This document shows positions 24,551-39,300 of a stretch of DNA of 64,000 nt, piece after piece. The notes under the pieces are model-generated. The model saw only the letters and a program-made list of their open reading frames with translations, had not been told where the DNA came from and ran no database searches. The stretch's first letter is position 1, and the number at the start of each line of letters is the position of its first letter. Made by a program: the position numbers and the translations under genes. Source of the stretch: Lineus longissimus (taxonomy: Eukaryota > Nemertea > Pilidiophora > Heteronemertea > Lineidae); NCBI RefSeq assembly GCF_910592395.1, contig NC_088309.1, forward strand, positions 26,416,599 through 26,480,598, given 5' to 3'.

Positions 24551-27500
24551 ATCAAGCTGCTACTGATGTAAAAAAACCTAGTTGTCTGAAGAGGCAAATG
24601 GAGCTTTTAGCCATATGAATAATTTACGAGTTTCTTTTATTCCTATTGTAAATGTAGGATATCAGTATTCTGTCGCAAGTCTAATGATTCTTGTGATATA
24701 TAAGCGATAAAAAACATTATAAGACGTGAGATGTTTTGTAACAGTCTAGATAATGACATCATGATGACAGGTGTTTTATGATGTAGAATAAGATCAACAT
24801 GAAGTTTTTGAAAAAAGCCCTTTTTCGAAGAAGGTAAAAGGAGAAAAGTGTTGCTGATATGTGGTTTGGCGATGTCATCTTTAAACGTGATGAAATGCAA
24901 CTTTTCTCTAAAACGGAAAACTGCTTGATTAGCAGCAATAACTCAACAATAGCAGCAATCAAATCAAATATGAATGCTTTCGAATAACAATAACATTCTT
25001 CTAACATTCAAGTACACTTACGACGAGTAACACAGTAGTTAGCATTACTCATGCCAAACACATTTATTACTTCTCTCCTTGATTGCGTCATTGTAGTTGA
25101 TATCGAAAGAGCACAAAGGCACTTTGGGTGACACATTCACTTAATGACCAATATTGTGCTAGATGACATATGATCATGATGAAAGGACAGATGAACTGGT
25201 CTATATCGAAGTAATTACTGCTGCTTATCATGTCCGTCGGAAAAACTACCATGCTACTTAAATGAAGTGAAGAGGGGGGGGGGGGGGGGGGTATTCAGCA
25301 TCACCATGGTTCATGGGAAGAACTCCGTTGAGAATGAGCGAGATATGCAAAAGTTGACAACTTTTCAATTTGATGTCTGAACCTTGGAACATTACCACGT
25401 TTATACGAGGACACCGCAATTATAATAACAGAAGTCGTGTTGCCCAAAGATGGACAAGCTTGTAGTCTAGTCCTGAACATGGATATGCAATGAATCAATA
25501 CCGGTTCGCTGTTCTTTAGACAACCGGATAATGCATACTCTACAGTAGGATCCTTTCCCTCAACGATAGTGCAATAGCATCACTAGCCTAAAGCATTCAG
25601 ACGATGGTTGCAAGATTGCTGTGCTATCCATTAACCTCACTGCCCCACATCCAATCAGCAATTGTATTAATCCCGTAGATTATTGCTCCTAGTCAAAAGC
25701 AACTGCAGCCTCGAGTCGTCTCCTTGCAATTAACAAAATGACTTGTGATTTGTCTTTCGTTCCATTGTCCGTCGAAATGGCCAATCAACATAATTGGAAT
25801 GTGTCATTTCGTTCGATAACCCGAGCCGTTCAGGTACATAGTGGTACGGGAAGAAAAGAAGGAACAACATGGCCACTGGTTCCATTCTCTACTGCAACAC
25901 ATCATTACCACTTGATAGTCTAACCAGACATAAATGACAATTATCGGAGCCGCTGTGGCCACTGGTTTAGACTCTCAGCCAACCCAACAGTCAATGTGAG
26001 ACTCTAGGCAGCTCTCTTTGTCTTACTTATCCAAACTAGCTTCAAAGCCAGGGTCACAGATTTCGCATTTCGAAGAGTTCTGTATTCTGATGGGTACTTA
26101 TCACTTACATTACCAGACATTAGCCAATATTACATTGCGAAAGACTGGATTTGACTTTGGTCCACAAATAGTTAAATAAAATTAATAAAAACGAATATGA
26201 TATGTGTAAGCAAGAAGCACGGGGATTTGCACTGTTTTGAAATAAAACATTTCTTTTTCTTGAGCAAACATGCATCCCATCGATGACATAACGCATGAGT
26301 GACCTCCTTCACCAAGTTACTAGCTCTCTCTAGATACGATCAAGCCACTTTAGATAAACTTGCCAACTACATTTTCTCCTTCAAGAGAAATCGATCAACC
26401 CGTCAACTATATGGAAAAATGCAGCGGCCAAGGCGGGCAATCGTTCACTCGAGGGGAAGGGGCCATGCTTCGGTAGCTAACAAACTTCCAACCATGAATA
26501 AATCTAAATTGACTTTTTTACCGCTGGAAGGAGGTGGTGAATCAAGCTGATTAGTATGGGATGATAACAAATGTTTGGGTTGTGCGACGATGTGAGATGT
26601 CTTTCTACAGGAGTGGGCAAAGTCACTCAGATTGAGTGCATAACAAGTTCATTATGTTGTTTTCTTGTTCAATCACATTATGATGCTTAACACTAACACC
26701 AGGATAACCGGATATACCAAAAACATCTATATTCTCAAGACAGCAGAACCAAAAGGACAGAATACTGAGTAATTCTGACCAGTTTTCTCATTATTATGTT
26801 AAAATGTATGATGCATCTTTTTTTAATGAAACAGAAATTCAAATAGAACTTGACCTTGGTGTGCACTCTGATTATTGATTTTGATTTCGACACCAGATTC
26901 ACACACACCTTGGTGAGGTCAATGATATCAGATATAACATTTATACAAGTGGAGAAAAAAATAACATTATACTGAGCCGAAGGCTATTCCAAGATACATC
27001 ATACATCATACTTCACAGCTTTGGTCACATGATTGCAGGTCAGTGTTATTGGATATCATCATGTGGCAAAGGAAAAAAATCGCAGATAATGCACTATTAG
27101 GCTGATGGAATTTGGTTCTTCCGTCATGAGATGCCCTTTTTTCTGTTTGTTTACTTACCGGCATTAAGACCCTATTCATGACCTGGCAACACTAAGGTTC
27201 ATACATCTACATGTATTTCATCCCTAACAGGAAGGGTTTCCAGCGGTATATTGGGATGTTTTATTGGTAAGCCCCAATGCATTTCCTCGGCGAAGGTTGT
27301 TTTGAATCACTCGAGATCGCCTTCAAGTTTGAAATTGCCTATCGGCTTCAACTCCAATCGTTTACTTGTTCGAAACCATACTGACTGTTTGCTTTTCAGC
27401 TTTCACTCAGACAGTTTCAGGCTTGCGTTCTTCCACCCGTCGAACAATTGGCTTGTGGCCATTTTCAAATGTTTGTGCTTTTCAATTGGCAAACCAACAT

Positions 27501-30500
27501 CTTTGTTTTTGTGAGAACTGTTGGAGCTGCGCTGGATCGGGTCTCTGACTATCAGCCATGACTTCGTAATGACTTCGTTATGCTGTCTCATGCAAAGGTC
27601 CAGTTTGGAATTTAAAATAGTATAGAAAAATGCTAGTAGAATATCATTATGAAACATTTCGGCAATATATAATTGAATCGAATATAATAATATCTACCTC
27701 TATAGATAAATAAGTCAACGATGGAGATCGAAGAGATCGGAGTGGAGTTGGAGGAATGTGCAACATCTCCAGTGACAGAAGTCCCCTTGATTCCCATGCG
27801 ACTACATCAGCTGGTTGTCACTTGAAGCATACCCATACATCACATCCATTAATTATAGGAAATGTCTGCTTCCTCCGAGCAATTGTCTGTTGATCTTTGC
27901 GACATGTCAAACAAGTCTCGCTCCATCCGGCACCGAGCTATTACCACACGCGTTACGCTTCCTTGAGACACGAGCCTGTCATGTTATCCGTTTGCCTTGG
28001 ATTGATCATTATTGGATGGCATCAAATGTAGATGGATACTGGGTTACATGGCGTCAGAGCACATGTTGCTGTATTAGAGATTGTGATTCGTCTGGAGAAG
28101 ATGATTTCACACAGTAGGGTTACATGTAGAATGGCACTGGTATAATTCTACATTGCGAGGTAACTAGAGAGAGTTGGATGGCACTTAATGCTGAGATTTA
28201 CTGCATTTATATTATGAGATTGAAGATAAATCGTTCGGGGATGATGATGAAAGATAGTCGAAATATAAAGAGACAGGGTTACGTGCCGATGTTGTAGTCA
28301 ATCTAAAGATATAGTTCCGCAGAAGTTAAAACCTCTCAGCTCAAAGTATAACACTTATCTCAGAGTATCTTATAAAAGCTAAGCTTAACTGAAGTGCATT
28401 ATGGTCATGTGGAGTGTGTTTCATTCTTTCACTGATTGCACTGACAATCATGACGAGTCATTCACCTTAGATTGTGTGTCATGCTATGTAGGTATGAATT
28501 GACGCATTCTACAGAAGCACCTATCATTTCTCATTACTTGCATATCTAAAGAAGAGTTCGTGCAAAGATTGTTCAATTCCAAGATATGCTTCTCGTGGTG
28601 TCATGACATGGACGCTCAGATTATTTCAACAAAATACATGAATAAACCTGTTTGATGGCATCTTATCAACTTCGGAAGTGTTATTTTTGATTAATATGAA
28701 TTATTCACAGATGCCAAACAGAATAATTTATTTTCATTTGTTGAATTTTTAAAATTTCCTAACGTTGATGTCTTTTTAATATTAGAAGATCAATTGGACA
28801 CAAAATGAATCATGTAAAGCACACAAAATCTTTTATCGTATTTTTTTTTTGAAATCCCAATAATTCTTCCAGTGACATGGAGATAATTACCAATATAATC
28901 AGGGGTGGGAAGGGATGGGGCTGAGTGTTAATCACATTTTCAAGAAATTTTTATTAATGAATCCCAACCGTACTGCTTATCACTAAGGGTTTACGTCAAC
29001 AACGTATATGTATGTTTAGGGACATCAAAAGATGAGTGGTTGTGTAACACTGCTAAATACGGTCTTGCCAAAGTCTTCAAAAAGAAATTCTCATTTGGGC
29101 AAAAAAACCCGCTCCTCCCACCCTACCAACGATATCTTACATACTGAACTGTTGTGTATTCCTTTTTGGGAACATGTCCGTATAGACGTTCCCCATTCTC
29201 CTCAGTGCGCCAGACATGCCAGATATACTACATAGCTAAGCATGATTATAGCTGTCACGTTCTGTTCTCGCTGCTTCAAAGGCTAGCTTCTTTGCACACA
29301 AGTTCGCTACCATCGAGTAAGGTGATACCTCCCGTGAGGTAACGTGGATACTGGGTACATGAGCTATCTCTGTTGAGGACCTTAGTACTAAGGCGATGTT
29401 GCCTCAGAAAGCTTCCTCGAATATCCGGCTTTGTTCCTCAATACAATGGTGCATTAGGAAACTAGCAGTTTGTATCTTATATCAAGGTTCCATAGAGATA
29501 TATGTGCAGGAAGTTAGACCATGTAATAGTGTTTGTTTATCAAACTTATTTAGAAGGACATAAAACACATAACACAACAAGAAGATCAACTTTGAAGTAG
29601 ACTCGAAAAAGAAAGGTTTGGGAAGCGAAGTGACGGGGAAACTCTGCAGATAACCTGCGGTTAGTTATACTTTATGGCAGGAAGAAGATTCAGCCAGAAG
29701 TCACATGTTATTTTTCAAGACAAGCTTAACTTGTTTTACGCCTAAGTCTCTGACATTTCGATAACAGTATAACAATTTAAAATTCCCTGATGCCAGACCA
29801 CAACATCTATTGTCCGAACTGTAACTAATAACAACTGCCATATTATGACAATCACTGCTGTGTTCCACTGTAGCTAGCAAGTCCCCCAGGGCTAACTTAA
29901 TTACCAAAGGAAAAGTAGATGGCACTTCGTCTGTGCGGTGACAGGGGACAACATATTACCATGTGACATTTGATACCAGGCTGGTCATCTCGTTGGGTAT
30001 AGAATCAATAGTAGCTTCATTTGTTATTCATTGGGTTTTTGTGTGGGAGGTCCTGGGCGAAGGGAGAGAGAATCTCGAGCAGTTAGGGTAGAACCGCCAT
30101 TCTGCTAGCAGGAGTTATGAGAATTGTTCAAAAAAGGAATGATCACTGTCGGCATTTGCAAGTATTCATAATCTGACAGTTGGTTTTGGATCACAATGTA
30201 CTAAGACACCATGATGGTTAAATGATCCTGCGTCAGTACTACCAAAGTTCTAGCCCTAGCTGCAATAGTTCAATGACAGGGAAGGTTAGATACACCAAAT
30301 GTCGGTTTCAGTTGTCTGAGCCTCTGACTGGAGAATAGACTTTCAACGTCTTCAACTGTGGTTCTTTTCTGATATTTCAAACCTCTGTATATCTGCAACG
30401 ACTGTTTGTGTCGTGTTTTGCACGAAATACACTCAAGATTGGAAAATTGTACAGTCAAATACCCGTTACAACATCATTCTTTGACATTCAACCATGCACT

Positions 30501-31958
30501 GTATTAAGCCTGGTTCGTGCTAAGACCGTATCTGTAAGCGATGTGTCCCCAAGGTTTCTAGCTAAGTACTTTGAGCCACATGTCAAAGGCAGCCAGCCTT
30601 TGATAGATTTCCTAACTGTGGTTGACAGGATTTGCAACCAGTTGGCCATCGGGATTTTTGCTCTGGTAATCGTTTTCTGTGGGTTTTAAAATAAATTTGT
30701 GAACAGTTTCTATGATCGCATAAAAAAATGTTTACGTAGGACCAAAAATATAACGCTTTGATATCTGTGTACCAGTAATCCTTATCAATAGAGAAATCAG
30801 ATGTTCCACCTAATCCTTCCAAAATATGTTTAATGACTCCAATTTTTGAAGAATATACGACTACGTTCTTCGATATGATAAAACATCTTCCCTTGGGTGA
30901 ACGCTGAATCAAATGCTTTGATGCAAAGGAATTTTTCCTTTATATCCGGATTAGTGAAGTGGTTTGGCATCACCGTAATCGAATACGTGCTGCTCCTGAG
31001 ACAGGTTGCCGAAAGCAAGATCGCTTTAAAATAAACTTGTACATGATTAGCTATATATGAATAATATTGGACGCTTTAGAATGACTGTGTTGCTGAAAGT
31101 ATAACCTCTTTGCCTGCAACTTTCAAGACAAACAAGACAAAAAAGCAAGCATTCCCAACAAGATCGTCTGTCAGAAAAAGGATAAGAAGTCGCTCTCTTG
31201 ACAAGTTAAAGGTAATAAACAACATCGCCACACTGTGGCTATTGTTTCATTGGAGTATGTAAGACAAACATACTAATTGTTTGACAAAATGCAATACTGT
31301 TCGTACCACCACCTTCTCGGCAAAACGATATGTTGCTCTTCCTCACAAATGCGATATTGGGTTTTTGGCCACTTGGAATACGTATACTGGTAATAGTTGT
31401 ATCTATGACGCAACAACCCCCTCAGATTCGCTGTGACGGCTTGGTTTGGATATGCAAAGAGATCGGAACTTGTAGCCACAAAACAGAAGGTTATGTGAAA
31501 CAATGAAACGAAAACTTATAACAGCATATGTCACCTGTCCTGCAAGAATGTAACTTTTGCTTGACTTGTTGACATACAGATAGCAACTTTGTAGGTAAAT
31601 TGATATGATAAAAACAGCAAATACTCCTTTGTCAGCCAACAGAACTCTCCAAAACAATGACTTGAAATGCTAACGTCTGCCTTGTGCTTTGATGTACATT
31701 TGGACAACAAGATAAAACAAAAATGTTTTTTCTGTTCACTTGATAAAGGTGATGGTGATTGTGTTTTTCCAGTCCAAATTTCTAAGCAAATATTTTGTAA
31801 CTAGTGGCTGGCAGGCTCGATGAATAAACAGAAAACGTCAAAGGGTTTATAAGACCAATGAAAAACAAAATCAAAGGCCTTATACCGTTTCATCGCTGGC
31901 TTTATAGAAATGGCATGTCTGAATATTGGCGAGGGTGGTGCCCTAGGAACTCGGGAGA
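24551..31958. other. No gene seen, unique noncoding sequence with one G18 run
   Basis: A run of 18 G lies at 25274-25291 and a run of 10 T at 28841-28850. Otherwise no repeat, RNA gene or coding family was recognised. All frames here are of chance length. Confidence 0.45.
25274..25291. repeat. G18 homopolymer
   Basis: Eighteen consecutive G residues follow GAAGTGAAGA. Such runs can form G-quadruplex structures and are prone to sequencing error, so the exact length is uncertain. Confidence 0.9.
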
Positions 31959-32220
31959 CGGCATCATTCTGAATAATAATGTTTTCATCCATCGGGCAAT
32001 CCAGTTCTTTATGACAAGAATACGGAGGAAGGGAAGCCATGTCTTATCGTATCATTCCATCGGGCACTCGTCTTCAGTGGCTTCAATGTCACGGCATTAT
32101 TCTATTAATATTTTGATCCACCTGGCAATATAGTTTTTAATAGCAAGAATGTTGAGTAATGGATGCCACGTCTAATGGTATCATTCCATCCGGCATTCGT
32201 CTTCAATGGGATGACGTCAT
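31959..32220. repeat. Two tandem 131-bp copies, diverged
   Basis: Unit one (31959-32089) and unit two (32090-32220) share CGGCAT-ATTCT, TCCA-C-GGCAAT, TATGGCAAGAAT-like strings, ATGCCACGTCT/AGCCATGTCT, GTATCATTCCATC and TCGTCTTCA-TGG in the same order. Identity is about 75% by eye with no large gap. The open frame over unit one (31858-32133) is likely a by-product. Confidence 0.75.
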
Positions 32221-35200
32221 CCATGGTTAAAACGACAACTTCTCCTAAAAATGCAGCAGCCAACTTACTGTTCTGCAGCTACCTTTTGATTTCAGTTATG
32301 CATGAGCATAAAACAGGCCAACAGGAAATAGGCACTTCAACGGATCCAGGACAAAAACCGTCCCGAAACAAACCAGTTACATCTTTGTTCCGACGGTTCA
32401 CCTCGAATCTTTGCCAACGATTGTTTAAGGTTAAAATATATACATACCGGGGTTGGAGAAAAAGAAAAAGGCCAAACACTCGTACTGTTTCAGACCAACA
32501 TTGCTCCTGCATTTTCTTTTGCGGATAGCCCCGCAGCTAAATGAGGCAAAAAGCGTCTTCTATCTCGGCGGAAACGAGACTGAACGGATCGCATTTCTGA
32601 CCAACAATAGGTGAGGATGGAACTATTCAAGGGGCTTGTGTTCTGGTTCGAAAGCAATTTGTTCGGTATCTGGCGAGGGTAGAATAATATAGATGCTGGT
32701 TGAATTCGTTAGGCTATCGTTAGTAAAAAAAGCTTTTGCCAAATAGACCCTACGACATATAATAGTGCGCTAAAGGGAACCAATATTTGATAGTATAAAT
32801 GCCGACATCATATTTCTGAATTAATATGAATCCATTAAACTCTGTTTATTTCACTAAGTTCAGGAGCATGGCTGACATTCTTGGATAAAATTAACTAGAA
32901 TAGCACACAGCCTGTCTCCGATAAAGAAGTGAATTTATAGGCACCAGTCTATCCGTCACCAATTTGACTACTCATTGATGAAAAAAATCGATAGAAATAT
33001 TCAACGTTCCATCGTGATTTCATGTTATTGGCCGTCTTCTTTCACGTATGAGGCGACCATTAGCGAGACTTGCCGGTGGCTCAACAAAGATCGTTTTCAT
33101 TTTATCGTGTTTCATGGGGAGGAAGTAATCCCCTAGAAGGCTTGCCCCTAGATGAATTTATAAAGATATGTACGCCAATGATCTTATATTCAATATGGTA
33201 TAGTCTGGATTAAGCCATGCGATGGAATGTGTTTGAAATATTGTTATCATTATCGTATTTTGAACCATGGAACTGGTCTTGACTGTTGCCATTTCTGGGC
33301 GACATTTCTGTACCTTTCGAGACAGGGCTACACCATAACCAAAAATTAATACAGATTTGGCCGAGCCGACAGTTGTAGACAAAATGAAGAAATATCTAGC
33401 TCTGATGAAAATCTATTGCCTTCGAGTCTGTGTATGGACAACTGGCAGGGGCTACCTGTCCATAGTCCTACAGGAGAAAATATCGCATTTTCATTATTTA
33501 CTATTTACAGGTCGTGAGTGTGGGAGTAGGACACCGTGTCAAGGACTCCCCCACTGAGCCCTGCAGGGGAAAACAAAGCCCTTCCATTGCGTTCTATATA
33601 CGATTCCCGTGCTAGTGAGAAGAAATCAATTAATGACAGTGACTCGCATTCTCCCACACCTTCCACGAAATCGTTCTGGATAAATAAAACAGATGCAAAT
33701 TCCTCGAATTCTTCGATATTCTCACATATATTTCGGAGCATACAAAAAGACCACATATTCCACACATGTATCATACCACAAATAACACAGAGAGCACACC
33801 AGTACGCAATTCACTCGGGGCAATTTATAAAATCAATCTCATTTCATTGAACACAAAAGGACGAGCAATTTTTTTTCCATCTTGGCAATTCGATATCCCC
33901 ATCATTTACCTATTCCCAAGCGTGCTAAAATTATCGCTGAAAGGGTTGAAAAACAATTACTTGCCACAATCGGAGCTACACCCAACAATTTCAGATTAAA
34001 ACGATAAGCAAAAACGAATCTGGAAACGAAACTGAATCTTGTTGAAAGCGTTGGATGGATTCGGTGTAAAAATACATTTCAGAAGGCGATCGATCTTGTG
34101 GTAATGATGTGGGATATAGATGAGTGTCCTTGCTAAACGTGGGCGGGGGGGGGGGGGCCTTGCGTATAAGTTGTAGGTTTATTTGAACCTAAAGATATCT
34201 CTCATATACCTATACAGAATATTAAATTAACTATATTTTCAATAGAAACTAACTATAGCAGTAATCATAATCAATAGTGCACTTAGATATACACAAAACA
34301 ATGAAAATCAATACTTTATTGAAAAACTTCTAATCAATTAAACGAAAATACTTTAACATGACTTGCAAATGCTTCTCATATTTCGCCATCGCATGCATAC
34401 ATATGTAGTTTGCGTAAACATTGGATTCTATAGATTTCATGCTTTTCCACATCAAAGTCAAATGTGGGATGGGGTTTGTGTTTCTAAGAGCTAAATTGTA
34501 ACTTTGAACTCGACAGATATGTAACTATATTCCCACACGTATAAATACCTTGTGATCAGCTAACCAACACCAGGTTGGACAATACCATGTTTGTAAGAGA
34601 TACATCGACAACAACCATTTGTTTTTCTTGACAAACCAATGGTTTGATGCATGCATACTCTTGACCCAGTGTCGGGGTTTTGTTATTACTGAACAGTGAC
34701 TATGCTGTTTCAAAGTCCGTAGGTTGGATTTGTAAAAACTGTTCCATTGGTTTAGGCATTGTTTGAAATACTCATCCTGTTTTAATCACATATCACATAC
34801 TGTTTGTTTCAAAGTTCACAGATATATCGTACATGGTATAAATAGTTTTATATAGAGTCGCAGTGGGTTCTGCCTTACGATATTACACTGTCGTAAATAT
34901 GATATGTGTTAAAATGTCCAAAGCCAAAAGCTGAGCTTTTCTTCAAATCATTCAGATATCAATCCCGGACATCAAATCACAATGATGCCGACTGTTTGCA
35001 AGAAGATGTGTCCATTCATTACCTTAATGGATTAGTCTGATTTCAATCAAGGACGAATGCAACAGGCATAATCTACTAGTTCAGAGATGGAAAATTAGCA
35101 ATCTGGACTTATAGCAGGGAACAAATCTGAGAAATTGATACTTGCGTTATAATCTCAACATCTCACAATAGGCAGACTTTTACTTGACAACTAGCTCAGT

Positions 35201-35760
35201 TATGTTGATTTTGTCATTTAATCCGCTTTCAATCCAAACGATGGTTTTTCTTGTTCGGTAGTTCAGTAATTGTTATTTGAGGCACGACGTTTGGATATGA
35301 CTATGTTGTTTTTCTCTCTTGTTCGAGAGACCCGCACCGTTCATGGGAGTCATAAAGCAGTTGGCATCCTCTCATTTTGAAGATAAAGAAGGTGGAGACA
35401 TGGCAGGGAAACAAACCCGATGTCGATATCGCCCTGCTTTTTTCGAAAGACTACCTGTTGATACCATGGTGATAGAGGGTATCATGACTTTGTCAAATTT
35501 ATGTCGCTTGTCAAAACCTAACCAGACAGTCGTCTACCTGTTATGGTTCCGGACATTTTGTCAATAAGAGATAACAAAACCAATACATCACCAACAAAAA
35601 CGCCTTATTTAAATAACATACAGCAGCGTTTGTCCTTGATAGCACTCTCACGTGATGCTCTCTCCTAACCCGCTGACTTACATTGTCAACGCGTAAGAAA
35701 CATCATCCCAAAGGAGACACTATTATAATCATAGCGTGGATTCCCAATGGATTATCATCA
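32221..35760. other. No gene seen, unique noncoding sequence with one G13 run
   Basis: A run of 13 G lies at 34145-34157. A good-looking acceptor (TTTACTATTTACAG, ending at 33510) precedes a Ser/Pro-rich plus frame, but that frame has a stop at 33515 between the acceptor and the start of the long open part. I therefore do not call an exon. Confidence 0.45.
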
Positions 35761-35820
35761 GAAAAAATGTGATATCAGGGACAGCTGAGTGGTGTTAGGC
35801 TAATCAATGAGATGTCCTTA
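35761..35820. repeat. 60-bp dispersed direct repeat, copy 1
   Basis: This aligns without gaps to 36331-36390 with 46 of 60 bases identical. The best block is TTAGGCTAATCAAT-A-GA-GTCCT. Sequence on both sides is mostly unrelated, though a weaker match continues for about 25 bp to the right. Confidence 0.65.
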
Positions 35821-36330
35821 GCATATCGTGAGCTAATCATCCTCTTGCCAGTGAGAGGCCGGGTTGACGCAGCGGCAGGGATAAAGGTGACATTGCCATA
35901 ACCTTTCAATCGGAACTATATTGTATATTAACGTTGGCATGGGTCCGTCACAGCACATTTCGGTCCGTAGTAGATACCAGGTTGTCATTGGTCAAAAGCC
36001 TTCTTTATGCCACCGACCAATACTTCTCGGGCCACAGAGATGATCAAACATGTGGAGGTTCGGGTAGGAAGCTGGCATATGATCTATGCTGCAACCCCCC
36101 CAAAAAATGTATTTGTGTCAAGATCTGACTCGGATGATCACTATTACTTATTCCAGTTGAGGGGAACTGAATCGGTTCCAACCCTTGCGTGACTTCCAGT
36201 AATAAGATTAAACATGTTCGATCCACTTACACTTGGATAAACGTAGAATGACATCAGATCAGAACCACCTAAGGTTTGTCTAGACTTGCTCTTATAGTAG
36301 CCAAGTCAATTCGCTACAGGACCCGAGGCA

Positions 36331-36390
36331 GAAAAAATCTGATCCTCATGATAGGTGAGTGGCATTAGGCTAATCAATAAGAGGTCCTCA
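36331..36390. repeat. 60-bp dispersed direct repeat, copy 2
   Basis: This is the partner of 35761-35820 in the same orientation, 570 bp apart. It may be the edges of an old insertion or a pair of related small elements. No coding block lies between them; the intervening frames at 35934-36226 are unrecognised. Confidence 0.65.
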
Positions 36391-39300
36391 TAATGTCTGA
36401 CATCACCTGGCCAGCAACACGATCACCTGGCAATGCCATCGATAATGGATAATAAAGAGGTACAAGAAACGGAATTGCCTAAGAAAATCCCTATTTTTTG
36501 CCATGTTTTTGCGAAGGTCATCGATTTTCAAATATATCTTCCGCAAAAATGTTTGCAACATAGGCCTCCTATGTCCTAATGAAACAATGGCTAAACATTC
36601 AAGAAGCACGTTGTTCAAGCCAGCGTCCATTTCCTTTTTTGTAGGATATGCACTCTATAAGTACTGTATACAAAAATGTATCGTCCATTTAGAAATTATA
36701 TGACGATATTAGCCTGATCCAATCTGTGTATCCCTAGGTAACTCAGATTACAAAAAAATCCGCCTTTTGGATTTTTACCGACCATAATCATCATATACCA
36801 TTCAAAGAAACTTTACCCGTTGACATATGCTAGTCCATTTAGAAAATTGTGATGTGGAGGTAAACTTTTTCCAAAATGTAACCCAGGAGACAGGTCTTGG
36901 TTGGGCATTGTTCAGCTGTTCTGACTCCAAGCGAAAGTATCATCATTTCAGATTAAAGTTGATGGATGATAGAATAACTTAGGAGAAATGATTTTGTCTT
37001 TGGACGACATGTGTATCCTTTGTGTCAACTGTTGCTCAGTTCGAAAGGATTCTGTGGCTGTCAGCGTTGGGATTTATCAAACAAGAGAATGATGTTCCGA
37101 AGATAAACCAAGCTATTGGCATTGCAATTTGGGAATGGAAAATGAGACCTCACTAAGCCTTTCATTCAATCAGGATGTAGCAATGTCTAGTTTTATGTTT
37201 CTTAAAAGAACTAGAAAATGACATTGCTTGTTAAAACATATCAAGTCCATCTGGACAAGATATCCAGTCATGAATGCACTGTATTGCGGACAATATTTTG
37301 GATTAGTGTGACTTACCATTAGCATTGGCATCCACTGAAAGATGCCATCAGCCCTGTTCTCCAGTTTGTTGCTAAGTAAAGCTTCCAGAGAATTCCAAGA
37401 GCAGTAACGTACAAAATCATTTCGCATGAATTTTTTTTCAACGAGTCTAGCATTCGGTACGTATATATCTTATAGGCTGGAATGTATTCATTATAGGTAT
37501 CTTCAGTTGATGTTGAAGTGCAGAAATTGTCGGTTAGCTAACATTTTTATTTCTATTGATTTTGGAATCGTGTCGTCTAAGGAGTTCGGTTTGTTTTGAT
37601 ACAAGAATGGCAACATGCAGGCACACAAGAGAAATTCAAGGTATATCTGGAATGTCTCAAAAACAAGTTTTCTTTATAAATTTAGTTCGAGATATTCTGG
37701 GACAAACTACAAGTCTTCCATGATGCAAACTGATATTTATCATCGATTTACTTCTGTTTCAATTGTGTAATTCTTCAAATGTACAAAATCATGAATGTAA
37801 ATGTCAGAAAGCCTTTGAATTGGGAATCGCAGAAGAACGGCTGGATTGGAACCACCCTGCAGCAGCACACTGTTTAAGAAGGTAAAAGGCATTAACATTC
37901 TGGCAAATCAGAACATGATGTTGAACTTCCTTTCTCCACATCGATTTAAACAATTGATATACCCTGAAGACATGGGTCAGACTGATGATATTAAAATAGA
38001 TGATAATAGAAGATATGGTGTGTATTGTGTATGTTTGAAACTGTCCTCTGGTATAGTTTGTTTCATTGTTTTCAGATATTGTGAAAAAAATAACTAATGA
38101 AACAATATTTACCACCTTCAAGAAGGGGAAACAATTTCTTTCTAACTAATACCGAGTCACAGCGAATGCTACACGTTAAAGATTATTGTAAGAAAGCTAC
38201 CTCATGGACGTCCCCAAAGCCCTGCCTTGTTGCAACAATTTCTTTTCACAGCACCTGTAGGCGTTACAAAGAGAACCACATATATAGTTCGGCACTGGAT
38301 TGGATTGACTCAAAAATACATTGACGTAGGAAGATAATGTTTCTCCAATTACTTCCCTCAGTATATGATACCGTCATGACCATTTTACCAGTCGAGGCCT
38401 ATGGAAGGATCATAAAAGCACACAATGGCTCAACTGAGCACAAAAGGTCAGATGTGACGTTCTGTGGTATGAAGGCAGCTGCTACCGGTACTCATGCTTC
38501 TCTTGTCAATATATCTAGAAGGAAAAAGCTTCCTCTTTGACATTCTGGAGGAAGGTGCTATATCACATTTTTAATGTATTTTTTTCCTTTGAGGAGTTGT
38601 GTGGGTTTAGCAATCGTTTCCTCATATTCTCTGTCTGGAAAAACCATTAATGCGATCTCGACGTGTACTGCTGAAGAGACAGAGTACCATAATCAGTTGA
38701 ATTTCAAATGATAGGCGCGCAGGATATCTCTTTTGGACAAGACACAACCTATTCCTCGTATATTAGATTGTGAAACAGTTGGAAAATTATTGACTCTTAT
38801 TTCAGAAAATGTTTGATACTGCAATAGATTGAAACCAATTGCAACTGATTTAGTGAGTTTCAGTATTCTTAGATTTCAATGAGAACCAACTGGAGACAGC
38901 AGTGACATAAAAACGGTGAACCGAGCCGAATACTGCACCTCAAGCAGGAATACCCATCGGAACCTTGGCCTCCAAAAATATACCGTATTCTTCATCAATC
39001 CATCAAATTGACTTCATTAGCATGGTGCGTTTTGTTTCTACAATTAACTTAGCCAGCCAACTGAAAACACTGCCATTAAGAACCCACCAATTTCTCTGGC
39101 TTGGGAGAGCATTTCCTTCTCTCGATTGCAGAGGCGGACACAGTGAAGATAAGTAGAATATAAAAAAGGGTAGTATAGCAAATGGTAACGAAAGTTCTTT
39201 CGTAATTTTCTTTTGCTTTGAAGTAAGCTGACTAAAAAGCTATTAGCAGTTGCCTACACCAACCTCAATGTGCAGTGATTAATTAATCTGATAACAATTA

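Noticed and set aside
33511-33850. Possible exon after TTTACTATTTACAG with a Ser/Pro-rich frame
   Set aside because: A stop at 33515 separates the acceptor from the long frame, and the frame has no ATG start or recognised domain.
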